Position numbers and translations under genes: made by a program. The notes under the pieces are model-generated. The model made no database searches and had not been told where the DNA came from. It worked only from the letters and a program-made list of their open reading frames with translations. A stretch of 64,000 bases of DNA from CAITNM01 sp037138055. GTDB lineage: Bacteria > Pseudomonadota > Alphaproteobacteria > Paracaedibacterales > CAITNM01. Positions 44,505 to 53,782 of this stretch are shown here, piece by piece. How positions within the stretch are numbered: position 1 is the first letter of the stretch; the number at the start of each line of letters is the position of its first letter. The DNA lies in the NCBI GenBank assembly GCA_037138055.1, contig JBAXJB010000005.1, positions 1 to 64,000 on the forward strand, in the 5' to 3' direction.

Positions 44505-45766
44505 AACAGCAGGATCGTATTTTTTCAAATCTTTACGGTGAAGAACCCTGGAATTTAAAATCAGCAAAATTACGTGGTGATTGGAATAGTACCAAGGATT
44601 TTATTTCAAAAGGTCGAGACTGGCTTATTGAAGAAGTTAAAGCAAGTGGCTTACGTGGCCGTGGTGGCGCTGGTTTTTCTACTGGCACGAAATGGTCATT
44701 TATGCCCAAAGATAGCTCAAAACCTCATTACCTAATAGTGAATGCAGATGAAAGCGAACCTGGCACCTGCAAAGACCGCGATATACTACGTAACGAACCA
44801 CATAAATTGCTAGAAGGCACAGCCTTAGCTAGTTGCGCTATTGGTGCGCATGTAGCCTATATTTACATCCGTGGTGAATATTTTCATGAAGCTGAAATAT
44901 TACAAGCAGCTATTGATGAAGCTTATGATGCAGGTTTTTTTGGAAAAAAATCAGAAAAAACTACCGGTTGGAATTTGGATGTATACTTGCGTCGCGGTGC
45001 TGGTGCTTACATATGCGGTGAAGAATCTGCATTAATGGAAAGCCTAGAAGGTAAAAAAGGCTTCCCAAGATTAAAGCCCCCCTTCCCTGCACAATCCGGA
45101 CTATATAATTCACCAACCACTATTAACAACGTAGAATCTATAGCAGTTGTGCCAACTATTTTAAGACGTGGTGCTTCTTGGTTTTCAAGCATTGGCAGAC
45201 CTAATAATTCAGGCACAAAAATCTTTTGCATATCTGGTCATGTAAATAATCCCTGCAACGTCGAAGAAGAAATGGGCATTTCTTTGCGTGAATTAATTGA
45301 TAAACATGCGGGTGGAGTGCGCGGTGGTTGGGATAATTTAAAAGCAGTCATCCCTGGAGGATCATCAGTTCCTCTACTTCCTAAGTCAATTTGCGATGAA
45401 GTATTAATGGATTTTGATTCACTAGCGGCAGTGCAAAGCGGTTTAGGGACTGCTGCTGTAATTGTTATGGATAAATCAACAGATGTCATTAAAGCTATTG
45501 CAAGATTATCAAAATTTTATATGCATGAAAGCTGTGGTCAGTGCTCTCCTTGTCGCGAAGGCACAGGATGGATGTGGAGAATGATGGAACGACTTGTAAA
45601 AGGTCAGGCTGAAATTACAGATATTGACTTATTACAGCAAGTTTCAAAACAGATTGAGGGTCACACAATTTGTGCATTTGGTGATGCAGCAGCATGGCCT
45701 GTTCAAGGATTGATTCGGCATTTTCGACATGAAATAGAAGCACGAATCCTGAAAGCAGTAGCATAG
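44498..45766 (+). CDS. nuoF: NADH-quinone oxidoreductase subunit F
   Basis: A 422-residue 51-kDa subunit binding NADH, FMN and a [4Fe-4S] cluster. It has GRGGAGFSTG, NADESEPGTCKDRDI, the GAGAYICGEESALMESLEG loop and the cluster ligands in SCGQCSPCREG with a later Cys in HTICAFGDA. The start at 44498 lies within the nuoE stop; an in-frame ATG 6 codons earlier (44480) is less likely. Confidence 0.97.
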   Translation: MLKQQDRIFSNLYGEEPWNLKSAKLRGDWNSTKDFISKGRDWLIEEVKASGLRGRGGAGFSTGTKWSFMPKDSSKPHYLIVNADESEPGTCKDRDILRNEPHKLLEGTALASCAIGAHVAYIYIRGEYFHEAEILQAAIDEAYDAGFFGKKSEKTTGWNLDVYLRRGAGAYICGEESALMESLEGKKGFPRLKPPFPAQSGLYNSPTTINNVESIAVVPTILRRGASWFSSIGRPNNSGTKIFCISGHVNNPCNVEEEMGISLRELIDKHAGGVRGGWDNLKAVIPGGSSVPLLPKSICDEVLMDFDSLAAVQSGLGTAAVIVMDKSTDVIKAIARLSKFYMHESCGQCSPCREGTGWMWRMMERLVKGQAEITDIDLLQQVSKQIEGHTICAFGDAAAWPVQGLIRHFRHEIEARILKAVA

Positions 45767-45768
45767 TT

Positions 45769-47772
45769 ATGGTGAAATTAGTTATTGATGATCAAGAAAT
45801 TGAAGTAGAAGCAGGCACAAGCATCCTGAAAGCTTGCGAAACACTTAAAAAAGAAATTCCAGTGTTTTGCTACCATCCTAAGTTAAAAGTCGCAGGAAAC
45901 TGCCGCATGTGTTTAGTTGAAGTAGACAAATCATCTAAACCAATTGCCAGTTGCGTAACGCCAGTTGCAGAAGGCATGGTTGTTCATACAAAAACTCCTA
46001 TGGTAGAAGACGCCAGAAAAGGCGTTTTAGAACTGCTTTTAATTAATCATCCGCTTGATTGTCCTATATGTGATCAAGGAGGTGAATGCGATCTGCAAGA
46101 CCTGACCCTCAACTATGGCTCGGGAAATAGCAGATATAAATTCTATAAACGCGCTGTTTCTAATAAACACATGGGTCCATTTATAAAAACGGTAATGAAC
46201 CGCTGCATTCATTGTACCCGCTGTGTACGGTTTGCAACCGAAATTGCCGGTGTGCAAGAAATAGGTACTCATGGACGCGGTGAACATACAGAAATTATTA
46301 GCTATTTAGATAAAGCTGTCAGTTCTGAACTTTCAGGAAATATGATTGATATTTGCCCAGTTGGCGCACTTACAAATAAGCCTTACGCATTCCATGGACG
46401 ACCTTGGGAACTACAACATACCGATTCTATTGATGTGCTTGATGCAGTAGGTAGCAACATTCGTATTGATGTTCGTGATGGAAAAGTATTACGAATCCTG
46501 CCTCGAACAAATGAGAATATTAACGAGGAATGGATTAGCGACAAAACGCGCTTTGCTTATGACGGATTGTCTTGTCAACGCCTTGATAAGCCTTACATAC
46601 GCAAAAATGGAAAATTAGCTCCTTGTTCTTGGGACGAAGCATTTAATACTATTCGCAAAAAAATAGCGAAGACTGATCCTTCAGAAATTGCAGCACTTGC
46701 CGGTGATTTAGTTGATCAAGAGAGTCAACTAGCCTTAAGAATGCTACTAGATGCAATAGGTGTGAAAAACCGAGATTGCCGAACCGATGGTGCAATGATT
46801 CCCTATGACCACAGAAGCAATTATCTATTTAATTCCACAATCAAGAATATAGAAAATGCCGATGTTATTTTGCTAATAGGGTGCAACCCACGACACGAAG
46901 CGACAATGGTTAATGCGCGTTTACGCAAAGCTGTTACACAAAATAATTGCACGATTGGATTAATTGGTGACCAGGTTGATTTAACATATCCGTACCAATT
47001 TTTAAGCAATGATCCGTCGGTCTTAAGTGAAATTGCAAAAGGATCACATCCATTTTCTAAGGTTTTAAAATCTGCAAAAAACCCATTGTTAATATTAGGA
47101 ACCAGCTGCTTTTTGAATGCTAACTCGACATCGATTTTACATCAAACAAATGAACTACATAAAAAATTTGGTGTCCAAGTTAATGTATTACACACAGCAG
47201 CGGGTCGTGTTGGTGGGCTAGATGTTGGATTTGTTCCTGCACCTGACGGCAAAAATTTCCACCAAATTCTTGAAAGCACAAAGACCTCAGACATTAAAAT
47301 ATTGTATCTGTTAAACGTTGATATTGATGAAGATTTTTCAAATGCATTTGTAATTTACCAAGGGCATCATGGAGATAAAGGCGCACAGAATGCAGATGTA
47401 ATTTTACCAGGCGCTGTATATACCGAAAAATTTGCAACTTATGTAAATATGGAAGGACGAAGTCAGCAAACAAAACAAGCATTGCTCCCTCCTGGAGATG
47501 CAAAAGAAGATTGGAAAATCATTAGAGCTTTGTCAGAAGTTTTAGAAAAAACTCTTCCGTTTAACACCTTAGATCAGCTGCAAGATTTACTACCTAAATT
47601 TCATGATTCAACCACATTTGAACCATTTAATGTCCCAGCTTCAAAAATCAACTCTAATCATTTTGAAACAACAATAAAAAATTATTATATGCACGATGTT
47701 ATCAGTCGGCACTCTGCCAATATGGCAAATGCTACAAGTGAAATTCAGGGAGACCAGCTTGGAATTATTTAA
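45769..47772 (+). CDS. nuoG: NADH-quinone oxidoreductase subunit G
   Basis: A 667-residue 75-kDa subunit. It carries an N-terminal ferredoxin domain (FCYHPKLKVAGNCRMCLVEV), a His-coordinated cluster region (CPICDQGGECDLQD), two further cysteine sets (RCIHCTRCVRFATEIAG, then DICPVGALT) and a molybdopterin-oxidoreductase-like region (about 220-660). Length is in the normal mitochondrial/alphaproteobacterial range. Two bases separate it from nuoF. Confidence 0.96.
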   Translation: MVKLVIDDQEIEVEAGTSILKACETLKKEIPVFCYHPKLKVAGNCRMCLVEVDKSSKPIASCVTPVAEGMVVHTKTPMVEDARKGVLELLLINHPLDCPICDQGGECDLQDLTLNYGSGNSRYKFYKRAVSNKHMGPFIKTVMNRCIHCTRCVRFATEIAGVQEIGTHGRGEHTEIISYLDKAVSSELSGNMIDICPVGALTNKPYAFHGRPWELQHTDSIDVLDAVGSNIRIDVRDGKVLRILPRTNENINEEWISDKTRFAYDGLSCQRLDKPYIRKNGKLAPCSWDEAFNTIRKKIAKTDPSEIAALAGDLVDQESQLALRMLLDAIGVKNRDCRTDGAMIPYDHRSNYLFNSTIKNIENADVILLIGCNPRHEATMVNARLRKAVTQNNCTIGLIGDQVDLTYPYQFLSNDPSVLSEIAKGSHPFSKVLKSAKNPLLILGTSCFLNANSTSILHQTNELHKKFGVQVNVLHTAAGRVGGLDVGFVPAPDGKNFHQILESTKTSDIKILYLLNVDIDEDFSNAFVIYQGHHGDKGAQNADVILPGAVYTEKFATYVNMEGRSQQTKQALLPPGDAKEDWKIIRALSEVLEKTLPFNTLDQLQDLLPKFHDSTTFEPFNVPASKINSNHFETTIKNYYMHDVISRHSANMANATSEIQGDQLGII

Positions 47773-48796
47773 TATTTCATTTTCTGACGCATTTTTTTAT
47801 GTATGGTCGCTACTTCCAAGTGTCCTATGGATTGCCGCCAAATGTTTCTCAATCATACTGCCTTTGATTCTAACGGTAGCTTACATAACATATGCGGAAA
47901 GAAAAATTATTGGAGCAATGCAGCTTCGTATTGGACCAAACATGGTTGGACCATTTGGTCTGTTGCAACCTATTGCAGATGCCATAAAGCTTTTACATAA
48001 AGAAATTATTATACCTTTTTCATCTAACAAAATACTATTTATTCTAGCTCCACTACTAACTTTTGGTTTTAGTTTGGCGGCTTGGGCTGTTATTCCATTT
48101 GATGAAGGAGTAGTAATTGCGGACATAAACGTTGGAATTCTTTATCTATTTGCCACAGCTTCACTTGCTGTATATGGAATAATTTTAGCTGGCTGGGCTA
48201 GCAACTCAAAATATGCTTTTCTTGGAGCTCTACGTTCTGCAGCACAAATGATTTCTTATGAAGTTTCAATGGGATTAATTATTATAACCGTATTAATTAA
48301 TGTAGGTTCTCTCAACATCTCTGCAATTATTAAAGCACAGCAAAATACTTGGTTTATTGTCTATCTGTTTCCTATGTGGGTGATTTTTTTCATCTCATCA
48401 TTAGCAGAAGCAAACAGAACTCCATTTGACCTTCCTGAAGCTGAAGCTGAATTAGTTGCTGGATACCATGTTGAATATTCTTCATTTCCTTTTGCATTAT
48501 TTTTCTTAGGCGAGTATGCAAACATGATTTTACTAAGCGCAATGAACGCAATTTTATTTTTTGGCGGATGGCAACCTCCATTTAACACCCCTCTATTTTT
48601 AATGGTTCCCGGATATATCTGGTTTGCTTTAAAAATTTCATTCTTTTTATTTTTATTCATTTGGGTTCGTGCTAGTTTACCTCGATATCGCTATGATCAA
48701 CTCATGCGTTTAGGCTGGAAAGTGTTTCTGCCAATATCGTTGATAGCCGTAATACTAACAGCAGCTATAAAACTTTTACAAATTGAGATCATCTGA
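47759..48796 (+). CDS. nuoH: NADH-quinone oxidoreductase subunit H
   Basis: A 345-residue membrane subunit at the quinone channel, with about eight membrane segments. Landmarks are TYAERKIIGAMQLRIGPNMV, GPFGLLQPIADAIKL, EANRTPFDLPEAEAELVAGY and RASLPRYRYDQLM. I place the start at TTG 47759, because GGGAGA lies 5 bases before it and the upstream frame (open to 47696) is inside nuoG and poorly conserved in character. It overlaps nuoG by 14 bases. Confidence 0.94.
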   Translation: MELFNISFSDAFFYVWSLLPSVLWIAAKCFSIILPLILTVAYITYAERKIIGAMQLRIGPNMVGPFGLLQPIADAIKLLHKEIIIPFSSNKILFILAPLLTFGFSLAAWAVIPFDEGVVIADINVGILYLFATASLAVYGIILAGWASNSKYAFLGALRSAAQMISYEVSMGLIIITVLINVGSLNISAIIKAQQNTWFIVYLFPMWVIFFISSLAEANRTPFDLPEAEAELVAGYHVEYSSFPFALFFLGEYANMILLSAMNAILFFGGWQPPFNTPLFLMVPGYIWFALKISFFLFLFIWVRASLPRYRYDQLMRLGWKVFLPISLIAVILTAAIKLLQIEII

Positions 48797-49296
48797 TGTT
48801 ACAAAAGATCGAAAAATCAAAGAAGCATATAAGAAGATTAGTGCTCTACGATATTCTTGTGGGGCTTATGACAACGTTCAGATATATGTTCAAACGCAAG
48901 GTCACAATTCAATACCCATTTGAAAAAACAGAACAAAGCCCAAGATTTAGAGGAGAGCACGCTTTACGACGCTATCCCAATGGTGAAGAGAGATGTATTG
49001 CCTGTAAATTATGTGAAGCAGTGTGCCCTGCGCAAGCGATTGTTATTGAAGCTGAACCAAGTGCAGATGGAAGCAGAAAAACCACACGCTATGATATAGA
49101 CATGACAAAATGCATCTACTGTGGTTTATGCCAAGAAGCTTGCCCTGTTGATGCTATTGTAGAAGGGCCTAATTTTGAATTTTCGACACTTTCTCATGAA
49201 GAACTTATTTTTAATAAAGAACGATTACTCAGTAATGGAGATCGTTGGGAATTAGCACTTGAAGAAAATATAAAAAAAAATGCGGAGTATAGATAA
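48796..49296 (+). CDS. nuoI: NADH-quinone oxidoreductase subunit I
   Basis: A 166-residue ferredoxin-like subunit with two [4Fe-4S] clusters bound by CIACKLCEAVCP and CIYCGLCQEACP. It passes electrons toward NuoB. It starts at the last base of the nuoH stop (TGATG) and ends in a one-base overlap with nuoJ (TAATG). Confidence 0.97.
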   Translation: MLQKIEKSKKHIRRLVLYDILVGLMTTFRYMFKRKVTIQYPFEKTEQSPRFRGEHALRRYPNGEERCIACKLCEAVCPAQAIVIEAEPSADGSRKTTRYDIDMTKCIYCGLCQEACPVDAIVEGPNFEFSTLSHEELIFNKERLLSNGDRWELALEENIKKNAEYR

Positions 49297-49907
49297 TGGG
49301 TGAAAGCATTCTTTATTTAGTATTTGTATTAGGCTTGCTTGGCTCCGCAACAGGTGTTGTACTTATGCGAACGCCTATACATAGCCTATTATTACTAATC
49401 ATGACCTTTTTTAATGCTGCAGGTTTATTTTTAGTCTGGGGCGCTGAATTTTTAGCCATGATGCTTGTCATTGTTTATGTGGGTGCCGTCGCAGTTTTGT
49501 TTTTATTTGTTGTGATGATAATGAATGTTGATGAAAAACAACTTAAATTTGAATTCAGTTCATACACAGGATTTAGCACTATTTTAGCTTGCATACTTTT
49601 CACAGAGCTAATAATTGCTGTATTACCATGGAAAACTTGGGAAAAAGCAATCGATGTTATAGCGCTTCCTATTCCTCAAATGACAACTAATGCTAACGCT
49701 ATTGGCAATCACTTATATACTCAATATTTTTATATTTTTCAGCTCTCAGGCTTGTTACTTTTATTAGCGATGATTGGTGCCATTCTTTTGACGTTACGTA
49801 CACGCAACCATATTGTGCATCAAGACATAAAACAACAAGTGAATAGAGAACCTACAGATACGCTAAGCTTAATAAAAGTTCCTTTTCATAAGGGGGTTGA
49901 TGTATGA
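49296..49907 (+). CDS. nuoJ: NADH-quinone oxidoreductase subunit J
   Basis: A 203-residue membrane subunit with five membrane segments. The third contains VIVYVGAVAVLFLFVVMI, the conserved pi-bulge helix of NuoJ/ND6. It overlaps nuoI by one base and nuoK by four. Confidence 0.94.
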   Translation: MGESILYLVFVLGLLGSATGVVLMRTPIHSLLLLIMTFFNAAGLFLVWGAEFLAMMLVIVYVGAVAVLFLFVVMIMNVDEKQLKFEFSSYTGFSTILACILFTELIIAVLPWKTWEKAIDVIALPIPQMTTNANAIGNHLYTQYFYIFQLSGLLLLLAMIGAILLTLRTRNHIVHQDIKQQVNREPTDTLSLIKVPFHKGVDV

Positions 49908-50206
49908 CTCATCTTTTAGTTTTAGTGCCTTCAATATACTTATTTTGTTTAGGCTTATTTGGCATTTATCATCGCAGACATAATGTCATCATGGTTTTGT
50001 TATCCATAGAAATTATGCTTTTAAGTGTAAGTATTAACTTTGTGGGTTTTTCCTGTATTTTAAAAGACTTAGACGGTCAAATATTTTCTTTATTTGTTTT
50101 AACGACGTCTGCAGCTGAAGCAGCAATTGGGTTAGCAATAGTGCTACTATACTATCGTAATCGTGGTAGCATATTCTTAAGTGATATGAATCAATTAAAG
50201 GGGTAA
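49904..50206 (+). CDS. nuoK: NADH-quinone oxidoreductase subunit K
   Basis: A 100-residue three-helix antiporter-linked subunit (ND4L). It has the intramembrane Glu in VLLSIEIMLLSVSINF and the ending TTSAAEAAIGLAIVLLYYRN. It is the last complex I gene here; nuoL, nuoM and nuoN do not follow. Confidence 0.95.
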   Translation: MTHLLVLVPSIYLFCLGLFGIYHRRHNVIMVLLSIEIMLLSVSINFVGFSCILKDLDGQIFSLFVLTTSAAEAAIGLAIVLLYYRNRGSIFLSDMNQLKG

Positions 50207-50212
50207 TTTTTT

Positions 50213-50953
50213 ATGCGGTACTTAAATATTCTGTTAAGTTTTTTGTTTTTTGTCGGTTGTGAAAAATCTTCAGAAAAAAATACTGATTCAATTTTAAATT
50301 TTGCTGTTTCTAGTGATTATCCGCCCTATATTTATAGCGAACATGGCAAGTTGGCTGGATTTGAAATTGAAATAATTAATACTATTGCAGGAAGCTTAAA
50401 AAAAACTGTGCATTTTCATGATATCTCTTTTGAAGGAATTTTAAGAACAGTTAAACAAAAACAAGTCGATGGAGCTATTGCTGCAATTGGAAAAACTCCA
50501 GAACGTGAAAAAGATGTTGATTTCACGATTCCGTATCATCGTTCAATGACTGTAGTCGTTGTCCCATTCGCAACGTCAATACGCAATCTTGATGACATAT
50601 CTAACAAGACAGTTGGAGTGGAATCAGGAACTACTTACGTGAATGATCTAAAAACCCATTTTAAAGACGTTAAGCTACTAATGCGCTCAAAATTTTCTGA
50701 ACTTCTAGATGCATTACATGAAGGAAAATGCCAAGCAATTGTTACGGGATACTCAGAAGCATATGAATTACAAAGCATCAACCCTGATTTAAAAATTATC
50801 CCCATAGAAGAAACTGTTATCACTTTTTCAATAGCCTTACCAAAAGGATCCTCTCTACTTGAGCCTATCAATGAAAAAATACGAGATATGATTAAAAACA
50901 GAGATATTCATAAGCTTGAAACTCAGTTTTTTAAAAAAATTATCAAAGAATAA
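50213..50953 (+). CDS. Amino-acid-type substrate-binding lipoprotein (SBP_bac_3)
   Basis: A 246-residue periplasmic-binding protein of family 3. It has a lipoprotein signal ending FFVGC (lipobox Cys16), then FAVSSDYPPYIYSEHGKLAGF, GAIAAIGKTPEREKDVDFTI and VGVESGTTY. These proteins usually bind polar amino acids for an ABC importer, but no permease or ATPase is nearby. It starts 6 bases after nuoK behind AAGGGG, so it may be cotranscribed with complex I. Confidence 0.88.
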   Translation: MRYLNILLSFLFFVGCEKSSEKNTDSILNFAVSSDYPPYIYSEHGKLAGFEIEIINTIAGSLKKTVHFHDISFEGILRTVKQKQVDGAIAAIGKTPEREKDVDFTIPYHRSMTVVVVPFATSIRNLDDISNKTVGVESGTTYVNDLKTHFKDVKLLMRSKFSELLDALHEGKCQAIVTGYSEAYELQSINPDLKIIPIEETVITFSIALPKGSSLLEPINEKIRDMIKNRDIHKLETQFFKKIIKE

Positions 50954-50968
50954 CATCTCTTTCTCCCT

Positions 50969-51005
50969 AATTTTGCTGACCACTACGCTGTAAGTCGGCA
51001 AAATT
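50969..51005 (+). terminator. Imperfect hairpin after the binding-protein gene
   Basis: AATTTTGCTGAC (50969-50980) pairs with GTCGGCAAAATT (50994-51005), one G-T wobble, 13-base loop, followed by a T-rich stretch. It could end the nuo/lipoprotein message. The right arm also carries the same CGGCAAAATTT motif as the palindrome below, so the two roles may overlap. Confidence 0.5.
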
Positions 51006-51025
51006 TTCCTTAAATAATTTTATTT

Positions 51026-51040
51026 CGGCAAAATTTGCCG
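51026..51040 (+). promoter_or_regulatory. FlbD/ftr-like palindrome upstream of fliF
   Basis: CGGCAAAATTTGCCG is a perfect palindrome (CGGCAAA / TTTGCCG around a central A), 68 bases before fliF. It resembles the CGGCA...TGCCG ftr elements bound by Caulobacter FlbD, as I recall them. A partial copy, CGGCAAAATTTTC, is 30 bases upstream (50996-51008). An FlbD-like gene is the fifth gene of this operon. Confidence 0.6.
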
Positions 51041-51045
51041 GGTTG

Positions 51046-51061
51046 TTAACCAATTATTTAA
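51046..51061 (+). promoter_or_regulatory. CtrA-like TTAA-N8-TTAA element
   Basis: Two TTAAC elements (51046-51050, 51058-51062) lie 48 bases before fliF. CtrA boxes are normally TTAA-N7-TTAA; here the spacer is one base longer, although the left part reads TTAACCA as in known half sites. Suggestive only in this AT-rich DNA. Confidence 0.3.
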
Positions 51062-51108
51062 CTCTTCGGACTACCTTAAGGGTATAAACAAGCAAATTAG
51101 GCAACCCC

Positions 51109-52740
51109 TTGAACGAAATCCTGCAGCGTTTTGGCACCAGCCGCGTTATAACTATGGCTGGAATTGGCCTTGGTTTAATGACGTTTTTTGGTTACATCAT
51201 GGTGCGCGCGAACCAAACCGAAATGGCCTTGCTATATAATCAAATAGAAGCAGCCGAAGGCGGTCGCGTCTTAGAAAAATTAAAGACGATGGGAATCCCT
51301 TTTGAAGTCAAAGGTGACGGAACACAAATTTATGCTCCTATAGATGATATTTCAAGATTACGGATGGAATTAGCACAAAGTGGCATGCCATCTGGTGGTG
51401 GGGTAGGATATGAAATTTTTGACAAGCAAGATATTTTAGGAACAACTAATGCTCTATTAGGTATCAATCAGATCAGAGCTTTAGAGGGAGAACTTGGAAA
51501 ATCAGTCCAAACTATTCAAGGGATACAAGCTGCACGTGTGCATCTCGTCATTCCTAAACGCGAACTTTTTAGCGAAAACAAACAGGAACCTTCCGCATCA
51601 GTAATGATACGTATGAAAGGTGTAGCTGTTCTTTCTGCAACTCAAGTTCAGTCAATTCGCTACTTAGTTGCTTCAGCAGTTCCTGGCTTAATTTTAGATC
51701 AAGTTTCAATAGTAGATGACCGAGGAAACTTGCTTGCCCGAGGAAAAGATTCTGCGGAAACAAAAGATAATCTTACAATGCAACAAACAACCCAACGTGA
51801 ATATGAACAACGCATTTCAAGGTCAATTGAAGCACTACTAGATCGAACTCTTGGATTAAATAAAACCAGAGTGGAAGTCTCTGTTGATATGGACTTTGAT
51901 CAAGTTTCATCAACATCTGTTTTATTTGACCCTGAAGGACAAGTTGTAAAAAATCAAATAATCAACGAGGAAGGTGTCAGCACAAGCGAAAAATCTGCTT
52001 CTAGTGATGCTGTTTCCATTCAAAACTCTTTGCCTGTTGGGCAAGAAGGACAGGGAAATACTGGAAATAACAATAAGAATCAAACTAGCAATATTGAAGA
52101 AAATATCAATTATGAAATTTCAAATACTACAAAAACGTATGTCAAAGAATTGGGCACTATAAAGCGATTATCAATTGCAGTTATGGTTGATGGAAATTAC
52201 AAAAAGAAAAATGATGGTACTCAAGAATATCAACCAAGATCAGACGAGGAATTGAATAAACTAAAAGACTTAGTGAAAACTGCAACGGGATACAAAGAAG
52301 ATCGCGGTGACGTTGTGAGTTTAGTTAACTTAAAATTCAGCGAACTTCCGCAAGATACTATTCCAGAAAAGCAAGAAAATCCATTTTTTGGCCTAAATTT
52401 AAATAAATTAGCCGAATTAAGCATTACAGCACTTGTTGTTTTAATTGGCTTGTTTACGGTAGTTAAACCATTTATATCATCTTTAATGAGAACAACTTCC
52501 TCTAGAGCACTATCAGGTAATTCAGAAATTTCATCTGACAGCTCCACAAAAATTCATGTGGAAGAACAATCAAATACAAATAGATCTACAGGTTCAAAGC
52601 AAGCACAACCCCCAATAAATATCGATCATATTGAAGGAATGGTTAATCAATCATCGACTAAAAAAATTGCAGAACTTGTTGATCGACACCCAGAAGAAGC
52701 TGTTTCAATTATTAGATCTTGGATGCATTCGGATAAATAG
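51109..52740 (+). CDS. fliF: Flagellar MS-ring protein FliF
   Basis: A 543-residue membrane protein forming the MS ring. It has an N-terminal membrane helix (about 14-32), ring-building domains with MALLYNQIEAAEGG, the KQDILGTTNALLGINQIRALEGELGK motif region and a second membrane helix near 435-455. The C-terminal tail carries the FliG-binding segment. The start is TTG: an in-frame TAA is 21 bases upstream and the next ATG would fall within the first membrane helix. Opens the flagellar operon. Confidence 0.94.
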   Translation: MNEILQRFGTSRVITMAGIGLGLMTFFGYIMVRANQTEMALLYNQIEAAEGGRVLEKLKTMGIPFEVKGDGTQIYAPIDDISRLRMELAQSGMPSGGGVGYEIFDKQDILGTTNALLGINQIRALEGELGKSVQTIQGIQAARVHLVIPKRELFSENKQEPSASVMIRMKGVAVLSATQVQSIRYLVASAVPGLILDQVSIVDDRGNLLARGKDSAETKDNLTMQQTTQREYEQRISRSIEALLDRTLGLNKTRVEVSVDMDFDQVSSTSVLFDPEGQVVKNQIINEEGVSTSEKSASSDAVSIQNSLPVGQEGQGNTGNNNKNQTSNIEENINYEISNTTKTYVKELGTIKRLSIAVMVDGNYKKKNDGTQEYQPRSDEELNKLKDLVKTATGYKEDRGDVVSLVNLKFSELPQDTIPEKQENPFFGLNLNKLAELSITALVVLIGLFTVVKPFISSLMRTTSSRALSGNSEISSDSSTKIHVEEQSNTNRSTGSKQAQPPINIDHIEGMVNQSSTKKIAELVDRHPEEAVSIIRSWMHSDK

Positions 52741-52742
52741 AT

Positions 52743-53780
52743 ATGACTGAAGAATTCTTAAACATCATAAAAGAAGAAAAAATTAGCTATTCAGGCAATG
52801 AAAGAGCAGCAATTATGATGTTCTCTCTTCCAGATGAACAAGTGCAAAAAATATTTTCTTATCTAGAAACAGAAGAAATAAAAGATTTGTCACAAGCCAT
52901 GGCAAATTTGGGCACAATCAGTTCTGAAAAGGTTGAAACGTTGTGCGTTGAATTTGTCAATGAAATATCAAGCACAGGGTCGTTGGTTGGTTCTATAGAA
53001 AGCACAAGGCGCTTGCTTTTAAAACTCATGACACAAAGTGAAGTTGATAAGATTATTGAGGATGTTCGTGGGCCTGCAGGTAAAAACTTATGGGATAAAC
53101 TTAGCAGCGTAGATGAAGAAATATTGGCAGGATATCTTAAGAATGAATCTCCACAAACTGTTGCTGTTATTTTATCCCGTATACGCCCTGAGACTTCAGC
53201 AAAAGTTCTTTCTTGCCTACCTGAAACTATGGCAGATGAAATAGTTATACGTTTGTTACGTATGGATACTGTTAAAAAAGAGGTCATTGAAGAAATAGAA
53301 AATACTTTGCACCGAGAATTTATTAGCACATTAGGTAGATCTGTAAAGAAAGATCCATATGAGATAGTTGCCGAGGTATTTAATAATCTAGACCGCACAT
53401 CAGAAATGCGTTTGCTAAATAGACTTGAAGAAAAAAAACCAGAAATAGCTGAACGAATTCGCAATCTAATGTTTACCTTCGAAGACATAGTTCAATTAGA
53501 TAAAACAAGTATTGTAGTAATACTAAGAACTATAGACAAATCCAAACTAGCAATTGCCCTAAAAGGTACTCAAGATCGCATTAAAGAGAAATTTATTAAG
53601 AATATGTCGGAACGCGGAGCAAAACTCTTATTAGATGAAATGGCCAATCTAGGGTTGGTAAGATTAAAAGACGTGGAAAAAGCCCAGAATGAAATTGTAA
53701 TGATTGCAAAAAACTTAGCCGCTTGTAATGAAATTAGCATTAACAATGGCTCTGAAAAGGGCGAACAGTTAGTAGAGTAA
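52743..53780 (+). CDS. fliG: Flagellar motor switch protein FliG
   Basis: A 345-residue switch protein linking the MS ring to the C ring and stator. It has NERAAIMMFSLPDEQVQKIF at the N-terminus, the middle EXXPQTVAVIL-like motif (NESPQTVAVILSRI) and a charged torque helix near the C-terminus (ALKGTQDRIKEKFIKNMSER). It is 2 bases after fliF. Confidence 0.95.
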   Translation: MTEEFLNIIKEEKISYSGNERAAIMMFSLPDEQVQKIFSYLETEEIKDLSQAMANLGTISSEKVETLCVEFVNEISSTGSLVGSIESTRRLLLKLMTQSEVDKIIEDVRGPAGKNLWDKLSSVDEEILAGYLKNESPQTVAVILSRIRPETSAKVLSCLPETMADEIVIRLLRMDTVKKEVIEEIENTLHREFISTLGRSVKKDPYEIVAEVFNNLDRTSEMRLLNRLEEKKPEIAERIRNLMFTFEDIVQLDKTSIVVILRTIDKSKLAIALKGTQDRIKEKFIKNMSERGAKLLLDEMANLGLVRLKDVEKAQNEIVMIAKNLAACNEISINNGSEKGEQLVE

Positions 53781-53782
53781 TT

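Noticed and set aside
51080..51093. GG-N10-GC pattern (sigma-54-like) just before fliF
   Set aside because: The spacing is right, but the flanking bases do not match TGGCAC/TTGC, and the transcript would begin about 5 bases before the start codon. In Caulobacter fliF itself does not use sigma-54.
52859..53488. Minus-strand reading frame of 209 codons opposite fliG
   Set aside because: Ser/Arg-rich shadow of fliG, no recognisable domain and no ribosome site.
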